Positions 33,491 to 42,671 of a DNA stretch of 64,000 bases are shown piece by piece (the first letter of the stretch is position 1; each line of letters starts with the position of its first letter). Origin of the DNA: an uncultured Lachnospiraceae bacterium (GTDB lineage Bacteria; Bacillota; Clostridia; Lachnospirales; Lachnospiraceae); the NCBI GenBank assembly GCA_910584685.1, contig CAJUAO010000012.1, positions 1-64,000 of the forward strand. Reading direction: 5' to 3'. Under the pieces are notes generated by a model. It saw nothing but the letters and a program-made list of their open reading frames with translations, made no database searches and was not told where the DNA came from. Position numbers and translations under genes: made by a program.

Positions 33491-36325
33491 TTATTTCGTC
33501 TTTATCCTTAAAACAGTAACAGAATACTTTGGCACAGTGTAGTTAAACTGCTTGGTAACTCCTGTTATTTCACCGCTCTCCAGAGTCACCGCTTCCTTTT
33601 GTCCAAGAATATTGTCGTCTGCAAGACTCTGTCCTGCGACTACCTCTACTGCAGCTCCGTCGCCTATTGTTTCCGCTCCTGCTATATCTATGGCAAAGGT
33701 CTTTGGACTTCCTGCCACATTTACAAGCTTAACGATAACGTCGCCTGTCTCATCCGTACTTACAACGTGATAGCAGTCAGACTTGGCGCTCTCCACCATA
33801 TCATAATCTACAAAAAGCTCGTCATTCATGTAGCATTTTACATTATTATCCGTAACAACCACCTTAAGCTTATATGTCTTTCCGTCTAAAAGCATACAAT
33901 TCTTTACTGTTCCTGACAACTGGTCGGATTTTCCACCTCCTGATACCTGCTGCAGACATGATACTGTGTTGCCCCAGCCTCCTATATTCCAGAAGAAATT
34001 ATTATCCTTGTCGCCTACGGAAAATGCTATAAGGAAGCCCTCGTCGCCTGAGGTCTTTACTGCGTCTACCGTAAAGGTATAATTTTTCCAGCTCTTATTT
34101 CCGTAATATACTGCCGAGCCTGTGTTTCCGTATTTGTTTGTATCTGTAGATGCGCTTGACTGTACAAGCATACCGTCTTTTACGCTCCAGCTTCCGTCTG
34201 ATACCCTTGTCCAGTTGCTCATGGCTGAGCTTTCAGAGAAATCCTCTGAGCCAAGCACCTCTCCTGTATCATTGTCAACAACCTTTACATTGTCAAACTT
34301 TGCCGCCGTATTCCATGTTCCGACGCCTACCTTGCCCTTAAAGGTCTGTGCCTCCGAGGCTTCTCCCTTAAGCTCTGACGACAAAAGCTTTGTTCCTGCG
34401 TTTGTTGAAAAAATCTTCTGTACATAATAATTAGTAGAGCATGTCACCGTGTGATTATTAAACCAGATAAGGTCCGGCGACCAATGGGTAGCGGTAAGGT
34501 TTCCAAACAGTGGCGCGTATGCCGCCATCCTGATTATATCTCCGTTTCTCTCAAGTCCTGTCATATACGCCGCCTCTGCAAGGGCTGCCTCCAGCTTGTT
34601 TGACTGGGCCGCATACTCACCGAGAAATACATTTATTCCTCCGCCAAATCTTGTTGTGGTCATTTTATCCGTATCTCTGCTGTAATTTTCCTCATCATAA
34701 TAATCCGCATTATTTAAAAACCATGAAGGAGCATTGTAGTAATGATGGTCTATAGCTCCGGCATAATCATTAATGGTTTTTCCCGGATTAGCCTTAAGCC
34801 ATTTAGCTGCATTTTCATATGCCTTTATGTAGTCCGGACCGCTGTCGCCGTCGTCTACGCCTGCAGAATACATTATCTCTATTCCCTCGTACAGGGCAGG
34901 ATTTTCATTTCTTGCCTTTTCAAAGGCTTCTACAAATAATTCATATCTTGTGAAATAATCAGAGCCCCAGTTTTCATTTCCTATACCGATATATTTAAGC
35001 TGAAATGGCTCCGGATGTCCAAGGGCGACTCTTACCTTTCCCCATGTGGTTGTCTCGTCACCGCGGCAAAATTCTACTAAATCAAGAGCGTCCTGTATGT
35101 ACTGCTGAAACTCCTCACTCTTTGTATTTACCGGCTTTCCTCCTCTTACCTGACAGAAAAGACCGCAGTTTACAACTGGTACGCCTATGGCTCCTAAATC
35201 CTCTGCAAGCTGGAAATACTCAAAAAATCCAAGTCCGTATGTCATATATGAAGGATACGGGTCATTGCTTGTATTAAGATTTGACCATATGTTTATACCC
35301 TGCTTTCTTGCGGCAACATCTCCATATGTACCGTTAAATAAAAGAGGAAGTCCGTCCTTGCCTGTCGCTATTGAATCCTTCCAGTCATATGCGTTTGTAT
35401 CGTTATTTCCCTCTATTACGCAGCCTCCCGGAAATCTTAAAAAGGTTGGCTTAAGCTCCTCCAGCTTTTCGGCAAGGTCTTTTCTTATGCCGTTTGCCCT
35501 GCCCTTGTATGTATCCTCAGGAAACAGAGAAACCATGTCAACTGCTATCTTTCCCTTGCCTATGGTAAGCTGCAGTGTAACGTTTTTGCTTGCCGCCGCA
35601 TTTGATGTAAGCGTAAGCTCATATTTTTTCCATTCGCCGGTCACGCCTTCTATCTTTCCTGACGCTGCTGAATTTGCTCCGTTCATAATATCTACGGTGA
35701 CTGCTCCCGTAAAGCCGTCAATACCTCTTAAGTATACTGAAAATTTGTAAACTCCTCCCTCCGTAATGCTCATTCCGTCAAGAAAGCCTGTATTTGCAAT
35801 GCCTCCCTGACTGTCAGAGGTATTTTCAATAACCATATAGTTTGTATTGTTTTCATTAAGCCATCCTGCCTCGTCATTCTTTACCACAGACGCATTTACG
35901 CCTCCTACGTCCTTCCAGCCATGCTTTTCATTGTTTACTGCAAGGCTTGTAAATTCAAAGGAACGATTCTTTACCATCTCGGCGTATAAGCCTCCGTCGG
36001 CGGCAAAGTTAATATCCTCTATAAATATTCCAAACAGCAGGTCGCTTATGTCGTGAACCTGATTATTTGCGTCTATTGTAAGAGTATAGTTTGTTTTTCC
36101 GGTATCATAGGCTGATATTTTTCCTGCCTCTCCATATACCTTTGCATCCTCTTTATCATCTCCGGCGCCGTCAGGCTTTGGGGTAACATTGTCTGACTTT
36201 GCCTGCTCCGTTGTAGCCTGCGTTGTTTTATCCTTATCATCGTCGGATGAGCCGTTGCAGCCTGTTGCCGTTATCATAGCCACGCACAGGGCCATAGCTA
36301 TAATTGCATTTTTTCTTTTTCTCAT
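33491..36325 (-). CDS. Lipoprotein alpha-L-arabinofuranosidase, family GH51, with inserted beta-sandwich domains
   Basis: 944 residues. Signal peptide with lipobox ITATGC (Cys23), so anchored outside the cell, then an Asp/Thr-rich linker. The catalytic barrel starts with GIFIEDINFAADGGLYAEM; a CBM4-like insert follows (about 150-270). LRFPGGCVIEGN is at about 296-307, the acid/base is Glu451 in GIGNENWG, and the nucleophile is Glu570 in FLGEYAAQ. A LamG/DUF1080-like sandwich is inserted at about 660-845 before the final C-terminal domain. Removes arabinose side chains from arabinan or arabinoxylan. GGAGGT lies 12 bases before the ATG. Confidence 0.92.
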   Translation of the reverse strand: MRKRKNAIIAMALCVAMITATGCNGSSDDDKDKTTQATTEQAKSDNVTPKPDGAGDDKEDAKVYGEAGKISAYDTGKTNYTLTIDANNQVHDISDLLFGIFIEDINFAADGGLYAEMVKNRSFEFTSLAVNNEKHGWKDVGGVNASVVKNDEAGWLNENNTNYMVIENTSDSQGGIANTGFLDGMSITEGGVYKFSVYLRGIDGFTGAVTVDIMNGANSAASGKIEGVTGEWKKYELTLTSNAAASKNVTLQLTIGKGKIAVDMVSLFPEDTYKGRANGIRKDLAEKLEELKPTFLRFPGGCVIEGNNDTNAYDWKDSIATGKDGLPLLFNGTYGDVAARKQGINIWSNLNTSNDPYPSYMTYGLGFFEYFQLAEDLGAIGVPVVNCGLFCQVRGGKPVNTKSEEFQQYIQDALDLVEFCRGDETTTWGKVRVALGHPEPFQLKYIGIGNENWGSDYFTRYELFVEAFEKARNENPALYEGIEIMYSAGVDDGDSGPDYIKAYENAAKWLKANPGKTINDYAGAIDHHYYNAPSWFLNNADYYDEENYSRDTDKMTTTRFGGGINVFLGEYAAQSNKLEAALAEAAYMTGLERNGDIIRMAAYAPLFGNLTATHWSPDLIWFNNHTVTCSTNYYVQKIFSTNAGTKLLSSELKGEASEAQTFKGKVGVGTWNTAAKFDNVKVVDNDTGEVLGSEDFSESSAMSNWTRVSDGSWSVKDGMLVQSSASTDTNKYGNTGSAVYYGNKSWKNYTFTVDAVKTSGDEGFLIAFSVGDKDNNFFWNIGGWGNTVSCLQQVSGGGKSDQLSGTVKNCMLLDGKTYKLKVVVTDNNVKCYMNDELFVDYDMVESAKSDCYHVVSTDETGDVIVKLVNVAGSPKTFAIDIAGAETIGDGAAVEVVAGQSLADDNILGQKEAVTLESGEITGVTKQFNYTVPKYSVTVLRIKTK

Positions 36326-36504
36326 AAAAATAAACTACCTCCTAATTATTGAATATCTGTGGTTTTTATGCTACACTGTCACATAACATGTTTTTATTAT
36401 AAACCAACGCAATAGGAAAGTCCATAAGTAAATCGTTATTTTACAAATACTTTTATTTTGCATTGTTTATTCTGCTTATAATTATTTTTTATGGAGGACG
36501 CCAT

Positions 36505-37011
36505 ATGAAAAAAGTAATTTTTATAGACTGCGGAGACACATTAGTTGATGAAGCCACCCAGATTTTTGACGAATATGAAAATGTTATAGATGTGGAATTT
36601 TATGATAATGCCCCTGAGGTTTTATTTAAGCTTAAGGAGCTTGGCTATATTGTTATACTTGTAGCCGACGGCAGGGACAAGTCCTTTAGGAATATTTTTA
36701 ATAAGATTAACTTTCTTGATAAATTTGACGGATTTGTCGTATCTGAAAATATTGGATTTCTTAAGCCTCATCCTGCCATGTTTGAGGCTGCCTTCAGCCT
36801 TATCCCAAAGGAATATCGCAGCAAGGATAACATCCTGATGGTAGGAAATAATCTTCGCCGCGATATAAAAGGCGCAAATAACTTTGGCATAACCTCTGTA
36901 TGGATGAACTGGTCTCCAAGATACTTTCACGAAATAAGCGAGCCTGACCTTATGCCTGACTATGAAATAAAATCGCCACGGGAGCTTATCACCCTGTTAG
37001 AGAGGCTTTAA
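36505..37011 (+). CDS. HAD-superfamily hydrolase
   Basis: 168 residues. Motif I FIDCGDTLVDE, a Lys in GFLKPHP (motif III region) and the acidic motif IV in VGNNLRRDIKGANNFG give a standard HAD phosphatase. ATG at 36505 has GGAGG upstream; the frame opens 14 codons earlier without a site. It is alone on the plus strand between GH51 and the ABC exporter. Substrate unknown. Confidence 0.85.
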   Translation: MKKVIFIDCGDTLVDEATQIFDEYENVIDVEFYDNAPEVLFKLKELGYIVILVADGRDKSFRNIFNKINFLDKFDGFVVSENIGFLKPHPAMFEAAFSLIPKEYRSKDNILMVGNNLRRDIKGANNFGITSVWMNWSPRYFHEISEPDLMPDYEIKSPRELITLLERL

Positions 37012-37049
37012 ATTTACTGTTATAAATGCATTTATGGGTTTTAATAGCA

Positions 37050-38759
37050 TTAATATTTTGGAAAATATTTTTTTGCCAGACATAAATCTATTTTATAAAA
37101 AATTGCCCCAAGCAACGCCAAAAGTCCTATGGCAATACCTCCCACAGCATAGACAGAAATCCCCGCAGACGCGCAAAGCTTAAAGCCTCCCAAACATATA
37201 AGCACCCCTGATATAAGAATAACAAACATAGGCACGATAGCCACTATATTCTGCTTAACCGCCGCCTGCTCCGTCTGCCAGTCAAGCTTTGGTTTTATAA
37301 TGTCAGTCATTATTTGAAGGAAATTAAATGATATGCAGGCGCATACGCTTATAATAACCGACATTACCGCCGCTCCTAAAGGTATGTCAAAATCAAACGC
37401 TAGTATGGCTGCTGCCATTCCTATTATGGAATATAAGGTTCCCGTTACAAGCGTCAATATTATTCCTGGCAATATCTTTGCCAAAAGCTGCTTTTCATAG
37501 CTCATAGGTATATATTTCATAAAGAAAACATTTTTTCCCTCTCTTGAAATAGCGGTATTATTTAACATGCTGAAGGATACCGCAAGCACCGTCAGACCAA
37601 ATACAACCATCATACACAGGCCCGCAAGCAGCTCCGGGTAAGCCTCTATAAGCTGTGAAAAGCTCATCTCTCCCTCTGACACCGCTGTCTCACCATTATC
37701 ATTAAAGGCTCCCACTATCATAGGAATAAGAAAAATTACCGGCCACAGGGCAGACAGCATAATGCAGTTCATAAAATATATAGGCGTTCTGAAGGCCAGC
37801 TTAAGCTCCTTAACTACATACGCCTTTAGCTTGGAATTTTTTCTCACTGCCCTTTCCATTTCCACGCTGCTAAGGCTTTTGCTTTTTGATTTTGTCTGGG
37901 ACATTTCAACTACTGATTTTATATATACGCCTCTTGCAACAAATATGAATAATACCACAAATGCCGCCGCAGATGCTAAAAACAATATAAGCATAAGGGG
38001 ACTCCTTTCAGAGACCGCCCTTTCTGCCAGCAAAGTATTCGGAAAAACGGTACTCATTATACGCAAAAGAGATTTACCCTTTGTCATAAGCATTTTTGCA
38101 ATTTCAACATCATCTGAATTGCCGAAGGACTGGGTAAATACATTAATGACAATCACCATTATAAGGGCAAATATAGTGGATATAACCGTAAGAAAATCCT
38201 TATTTCTCGCCCGCTTAAATACTCTTATAAGCACCATTGAAATAAGGCTTCCATATATAAGAGGCGTGACCGGAAGAATAACCGTGACAAGAACCGCCAT
38301 AATCCAGTATAATACGCCGCAGCCTCCGGCTATGCCGTAGCCTGTAAGTATTGGCATAACAAACAGCAAATCCGTTAAAAAGGTATAAAAATACATGGTT
38401 GTAAACTTCGCTCCTACTATGTGCTCAGCCTTAAGAGGCATAGGCAGCAGAAACTCCGTATCGCTTGAATTAAAGAAAATGCCTACGCACATAGTCATTC
38501 CGCTGAAAAATGACATAAAAACTCCCGCGATACATGCCATTCCTATAATAATATCCGTATTTAAGCCTTCAAGCATACGATAGCCTGAATAGCCCATATA
38601 GCCAAGCATTCCTGCAAAGGGTATCATACATATTCCAAGAAATATATATATAAGCGATTTTTTAATTCTTCCTTTCTTTCTCCCGTTTCCGTCATCATAG
38701 GTCATGTTTCCAAAACCGGACTTAAGGAGTACCTTTGTTAATATAAAAAATTTTTTCAT
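37050..38759 (-). CDS. ABC transporter permease
   Basis: 569 residues with about 12 hydrophobic segments and no nucleotide-binding motif. The large, poorly conserved architecture resembles ABC-2-type export permeases such as those encoded next to YtrB-like ATPases. Its start overlaps the stop of the ATPase gene (TAATG), so the two are coupled. Substrate unknown. Confidence 0.8.
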   Translation of the reverse strand: MKKFFILTKVLLKSGFGNMTYDDGNGRKKGRIKKSLIYIFLGICMIPFAGMLGYMGYSGYRMLEGLNTDIIIGMACIAGVFMSFFSGMTMCVGIFFNSSDTEFLLPMPLKAEHIVGAKFTTMYFYTFLTDLLFVMPILTGYGIAGGCGVLYWIMAVLVTVILPVTPLIYGSLISMVLIRVFKRARNKDFLTVISTIFALIMVIVINVFTQSFGNSDDVEIAKMLMTKGKSLLRIMSTVFPNTLLAERAVSERSPLMLILFLASAAAFVVLFIFVARGVYIKSVVEMSQTKSKSKSLSSVEMERAVRKNSKLKAYVVKELKLAFRTPIYFMNCIMLSALWPVIFLIPMIVGAFNDNGETAVSEGEMSFSQLIEAYPELLAGLCMMVVFGLTVLAVSFSMLNNTAISREGKNVFFMKYIPMSYEKQLLAKILPGIILTLVTGTLYSIIGMAAAILAFDFDIPLGAAVMSVIISVCACISFNFLQIMTDIIKPKLDWQTEQAAVKQNIVAIVPMFVILISGVLICLGGFKLCASAGISVYAVGGIAIGLLALLGAIFYKIDLCLAKKYFPKY

Positions 38760-39481
38760 TAATCCATCCCTCCTGTAAGCCTAAGGAAAATCTCCTCAAG
38801 AGAGCCTTCGTTGCTCTGCTTTAGCTCCTCTAAGCTGCCGTTAAACACAAGGGCTCCCTGATTGATTATAGCGACCTTATCACACAGCTTTTCCGCCACC
38901 TCAAGGACATGGGTGGAAAAAATAACAGTATTTCCTGCCGCCGCATGCTCCTTCATCATTTCTTTAAGAGCATAGGATGACTTAGGGTCAAGTCCTGTTA
39001 AGGGCTCGTCAAGTATCCAAACTGACGGATTGTGCACCAACGCTCCCATAAGCACTATTTTTTGCCTCATTCCATGGGAATAGCTTAATATCTTATCCCC
39101 AAGGGCCGGCGTCATTTCAAATTTTTCTGCATATTTGTTTATTCTTTCGTTTCTTATATTTTCAGGAACATCATATATATCCGCCATAAAGTTCAAATAT
39201 TCTATTCCCTTAAGCCTTAAAAACATGTCCGGGTTGTCCGGAACAAAGCCAAACTGTTTCTTTGCCTCTAATGGCTCCTTTGCTATATCAAAACCGTTTA
39301 TTGTTATGACTCCCTCTGTAGCTGATATAATCCCTGTCATCATTTTTAAGGTAGTTGATTTTCCCGCGCCGTTTGGCCCGATATAAGCTAAAATCTGTCC
39401 GTCCTCTATCGTAAGATTCAGATTGTCTACCGCCTTTTTTGTTCCTCCGTAAATTTTAGTTACATTTCTTATGGTTATCAT
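38759..39481 (-). CDS. ABC transporter ATP-binding protein
   Basis: 240 residues: Walker A GPNGAGKST (residues 34-42), signature-like LSYSHGMRQ, Walker B VWILDEPLTGLD, H-loop STHVLE. It energises the permease encoded next to it. It belongs to the operon headed by the GntR regulator at 41010. Confidence 0.93.
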   Translation of the reverse strand: MITIRNVTKIYGGTKKAVDNLNLTIEDGQILAYIGPNGAGKSTTLKMMTGIISATEGVITINGFDIAKEPLEAKKQFGFVPDNPDMFLRLKGIEYLNFMADIYDVPENIRNERINKYAEKFEMTPALGDKILSYSHGMRQKIVLMGALVHNPSVWILDEPLTGLDPKSSYALKEMMKEHAAAGNTVIFSTHVLEVAEKLCDKVAIINQGALVFNGSLEELKQSNEGSLEEIFLRLTGGMD

Positions 39482-39543
39482 ATAACACTCCTGCCTTTCA
39501 AAAATAATATATTTTTTCTTGGGTTTTCCACAATCCCTTTTGA

Positions 39544-40965
39544 TTACTTCTGCCTACCTTCATGCAGCAATAAAAGCTCCTCATAAATTTTGATAGTTTC
39601 CTCCGGTTCCTCGTCATTTAAATAATATACCTCTGCTCCTGCCTCAAGGCGTATGTAAGGTCCTGTCTTAATTCTTACACAGACTTCACATTTCTTCCTT
39701 TCTCCCTCTTTCTCCGCAAAGCTTCCCTTATAAATGGTTTCCATTCCCGTACCGACACGCTTGCTTAAATCGGGAAGCTCCTCTAAAAGCTCCACCTTTG
39801 TCACGGCGTTTAAGGATATCTTATACTCCTCGCTTAACTGGCCTGATATAATATATTTGTCCGTAAGTTCAAGCTTTATGGGCGTATAATCTATTAAAAG
39901 CATCCATATACTTGCCCCCACGGTAGAGACTATTAGTATAATTCCTATTATTGCCATGGTAATCTTTCCGGCAGGCTTTGCCATATTAATTGTTGTTCCG
40001 ATGCCTGTGCGCTTGCTTACCATAAACCTTTTATCGTTTTTATTGTAATATACTATTCCCCAAAGCCAGTGTCTGTCATCATCCTCGCCGTCAAAGGCTT
40101 GTGCGGCATATTTGTCCTGCACCTTAATAACCTTTATCTCTGCCAGAAGCATTACCGTCAGCAAAATAACGGAGTATATAAAGGATACTATAACAACCTC
40201 AAGCCAGCCTGTATCAATGTCTCCCATTCTAAACCAAATATAAAATGTAAATGCGGCATTTAACCATATAAAAATCGTAAAGGCCCTGCTCCACTGATAA
40301 TTCTTTACTCTGGCTATCTGCATATTTACAGAGCTGTCACGGCTTACTACCTCTGTCCTAAGCCTTCCAAAATAAAGAATAAGTGCATAGGCTAATACGC
40401 CTGTCAGACTGCTTACGCCGATTATCAAAAGATTTATTCCCTTCATATCACCGCTTTTAGGAATAAAACATTCAAGTATAAAGGGAACAGCTCCTGCAAG
40501 CAGTCCGGCGGCTCCTGTCTTAAGAAAAAAAGCCGGCTCTCTGTATGCCGCAGCTTTTATATCAACCTCCACGACACATCTGTCTGTTTTTTCCTTATCC
40601 ATATATATTTCTCTGTTTTTTATATCCTTAAGCTTTTTATTGGCCCTTGCAAAGGGAATAAAATATATAATTATCGTTACCATAATAAGCAGCATAAAGC
40701 CTGACATATAGATTGAGCTTCTTTTTGGTATACAGCATAATATATATCCTGCGATAACTATAAGATTTGCAAGCATAAGATTTCTGTTATATTTCTTCTT
40801 AAGCCTTTCCAGTCTGTTATTCCCTTCCTCGTCAAAATCCTCCTTCCACAAGGTTACGCCAAACAGGATTTTCCCTTTTCTTTTTCCCTCAAAATATAAT
40901 ACGCCATACATAACGCACATTATGGGAAGAAAGCATATAACTCCCATCAGAATTTTCATTGCCAT
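39544..40965 (-). CDS. Multi-pass membrane protein with DUF5808 domain
   Basis: 473 residues with about seven hydrophobic segments. A block DRHWLWGIVYYNKNDKRFMV followed by SKRTGIGTTINMAKPAG matches the DUF5808 pattern, and a C-terminal PH-like region follows. Such proteins accompany GntR-controlled ABC exporters in Firmicutes. The ATG at 40965 follows AAGGGGTG; the GTG three codons earlier lies in that site. Function unknown; possibly part of cell-envelope stress defence. Confidence 0.75.
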   Translation of the reverse strand: MAMKILMGVICFLPIMCVMYGVLYFEGKRKGKILFGVTLWKEDFDEEGNNRLERLKKKYNRNLMLANLIVIAGYILCCIPKRSSIYMSGFMLLIMVTIIIYFIPFARANKKLKDIKNREIYMDKEKTDRCVVEVDIKAAAYREPAFFLKTGAAGLLAGAVPFILECFIPKSGDMKGINLLIIGVSSLTGVLAYALILYFGRLRTEVVSRDSSVNMQIARVKNYQWSRAFTIFIWLNAAFTFYIWFRMGDIDTGWLEVVIVSFIYSVILLTVMLLAEIKVIKVQDKYAAQAFDGEDDDRHWLWGIVYYNKNDKRFMVSKRTGIGTTINMAKPAGKITMAIIGIILIVSTVGASIWMLLIDYTPIKLELTDKYIISGQLSEEYKISLNAVTKVELLEELPDLSKRVGTGMETIYKGSFAEKEGERKKCEVCVRIKTGPYIRLEAGAEVYYLNDEEPEETIKIYEELLLLHEGRQK

Positions 40966-41009
40966 ATTTTTCACCCCTTTTATTATGATTTTAATTCATG
41001 CTTGATTTC

Positions 41010-41399
41010 TTACCGTAAGCTCTCTTTGCTCTTATCGCCTCTGTATATCTCACGGCACATATCAACTATTTCCTCCTCGCTCATTCCCTTTGTTTTCCCC
41101 TCGGCTATAATAATTTCGAGCTTTTCCCTTATTTTGTTTTTTACATCGGAATTTTCACTGCTGCCAAAGCATACTGCCGCTCCGTTTCTTCTGTCTGTAA
41201 TTATATACCCCTCCTGCTTAAGCATCTGATAGGCTTTATTTACGGTCATGGAATTTATGCCTGCCTCCCCTGCCAACGCCCGCACCGTAGGAAGCCTTTC
41301 ACCGTTTTTAAGCCTTCCGTCCGCCATAGCCTGCACCATTTGGTTTCGAATCTGGATATATATGGGAATATCGCTTGTAAAATCCAAAGTCAGTATCAT
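41010..41399 (-). CDS. GntR-family regulator, YtrA type
   Basis: 129 residues: winged helix SDIPIYIQIRNQMVQAMADG, GERLPTVRALAGEAGINSMT and VNKAYQMLKQEGYIITDRRNG, with a short C-terminal dimer arm as in YtrA. It heads the DUF5808-ATPase-permease operon and its own promoter is covered by a long inverted repeat, so negative autoregulation is expected. ATG at 41399 has AGGTGA five bases upstream; an in-frame GTG three codons earlier overlaps that site. Confidence 0.9.
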   Translation of the reverse strand: MILTLDFTSDIPIYIQIRNQMVQAMADGRLKNGERLPTVRALAGEAGINSMTVNKAYQMLKQEGYIITDRRNGAAVCFGSSENSDVKNKIREKLEIIIAEGKTKGMSEEEIVDMCREIYRGDKSKESLR

Positions 41400-41414
41400 A
41401 TGTATCACCTACTC

Positions 41415-41462
41415 TGTATTGTTTGTATTGTTAATCATAATACAAACAATACAATTTGTCAA
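41415..41462 (-). promoter_or_regulatory. Promoter and overlapping 15-bp inverted-repeat operator of the GntR operon
   Basis: The operator has arms TGTATTGTTTGTATT (41415-41429) and AATACAAACAATACA (41439-41453), perfect, with a 9-base spacer. The minus-strand promoter has -35 TTGACA (41457-41462), 17 bases, -10 TATGAT (41434-41439). The operator covers the -10 box and the spacer, so bound repressor would block transcription. The sequence suits YtrA-type regulators. Confidence 0.88.
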
Positions 41463-41520
41463 GTTTATAATTTATAGCGGATTGCTCATATTTAACATTT
41501 CCTTACGTGCCCCTGTGCAT

Positions 41521-41555
41521 AAAAAACAGGAGCAAAACATTATCTGCTTTGCTCC
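41521..41555 (-). terminator. Terminator overlapping the end of the ferredoxin-like gene
   Basis: Minus strand: stem GGAGCAAA / TTTGCTCC (41548-41555 and 41529-41536) followed by TGTTTTTT. The 5' arm lies inside the coding sequence. Confidence 0.75.
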
Positions 41556-41728
41556 TTTACCAAGGCTTCAACAAGATTCTTTACATCCTCAAGGCATGCG
41601 CCGCAGACAGTGCCTGCTCCCGTTGCCTCCTGAACGTCTTCCAAGGTGGAAGCTCCTGCCTCAACAGCCTCCTTAATCATTCCCTTTGTAACACCTGTAC
41701 AGTTACATACAATTTCATCAAGATTCAT
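41540..41728 (-). CDS. BFD-like [2Fe-2S]-binding protein
   Basis: 62 residues. Four cysteines in C-N-C (VCNCTG, residues 8-10) and CGAC (about 42-45) give the BFD-type iron-sulfur site, with the helix-rich TKGMIKEAVEAGASTLEDV between. Small stand-alone BFD proteins occur in Clostridia, often with iron or redox roles. ATG at 41728 follows AAAGGATGGTG; the frame extends 11 codons upstream without a site. Confidence 0.88.
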   Translation of the reverse strand: MNLDEIVCNCTGVTKGMIKEAVEAGASTLEDVQEATGAGTVCGACLEDVKNLVEALVKEQSR

Positions 41729-41774
41729 TACACACCATCCTTTCAAGGTTAGAATATCCAAATAAAATATATCT

Positions 41775-42003
41775 TATACATACGCTATTGTCCTTTAATG
41801 TTAAATCTGTAATTTAACAGCTCCCAATTTGGTCTGAACCACTGCATTATGGTCCAATAGCCTGCGCTATCTCATCAAGCATAATAACGGCATTATTGTT
41901 TATGGCTATTTGAACGGCCTCTATGTTTCCTATGGTTGCAGCTTTTGTTTGTCCTCTTCGGTAACTGCATATTCTATTACCCTTCTCACCATATTTAACG
42001 GAA
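41775..42003 (-). pseudogene. Decayed second copy of the LysM-GH18 gene
   Basis: This segment is nearly identical to parts of the intact gene at 52763-53911, in the same orientation: the C-terminal code for GYWTIMQWFRPNWELLNY, then a piece around NNNAVIM, then a piece matching VEYAV. Two internal deletions of about 115 and 75 bases remove the sequence between them, and the N-terminal two thirds are missing. It marks the left border of the accessory island. Confidence 0.85.
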
Positions 42004-42023
42004 AACATTTTATATAAGGCAAA

Positions 42024-42521
42024 TTACTTTAAACGAACATAGTATGTTCCTTTTCCTGCCCCCTCTTTTTTCAATTCACCTGATTTTACCAGCTTGCGAA
42101 GCGCTCCTTCGACAGAGCTTACACTAAGTGACGGACAAAGTTCTCTTATATCCTGTTTCGTAAATTTTCCAATCTTATTCAATATCGCTTTTCTAACAAT
42201 GTCAATAGAGGGCAGTTTTTCTTCTACAATCAAAAACCTGTCCTCTAATTCTTTATACGCTGCAAGTATAATGCCTAACAGATATTTGATAAACGGCACA
42301 GTGTCCTCAGTACCTTCATGCCAGCCGTCCTGCGACTGTCCAAGGACATCATAATACAAGTCCTTGTTTTTTGCTATTTTTGCCTCCAATGAAATATATT
42401 TGCCCACATAAAATCCGCTGCGGTATAAAAGCAAAGTTGTGAGAAGCCTGCTCATTCTGCCATTGCCGTCATTGAACGGATGTATACAAAGAAAATCTAG
42501 GATTTTTAATGTATCGGGCAT
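42024..42521 (-). pseudogene. C-terminal fragment of a Fic-domain protein
   Basis: 165 residues carrying the Fic motif HPFNDGNGR (residues 14-22) and a C-terminal winged helix (KFTKQDIRELCPSLSVSSVEGALRKLV, read as helix-turn-helix). Full proteins of this type have about 170-200 residues before the motif, including the nucleotide flap. Here the frame opens only 13 residues before it and no Fic N-terminus is found upstream, where the restriction gene ends. It is probably a truncated, inactive gene; AMP transfer is not expected. 42522-42671 holds a short open frame of no recognised family. Confidence 0.75.
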
Positions 42522-42671
42522 ATAATGCTATCCCCCAGTTTCTGTATGCCCTCTATAATCAATGCCTTAAACACGTATATGTTTTTCAGGGCAAAATAAA
42601 ATACAAGTTCCCTTATAAAATGTTCCTGTATATACTTCTGCATTTCTTTTAATTTTGCTCTGAATTTTACT

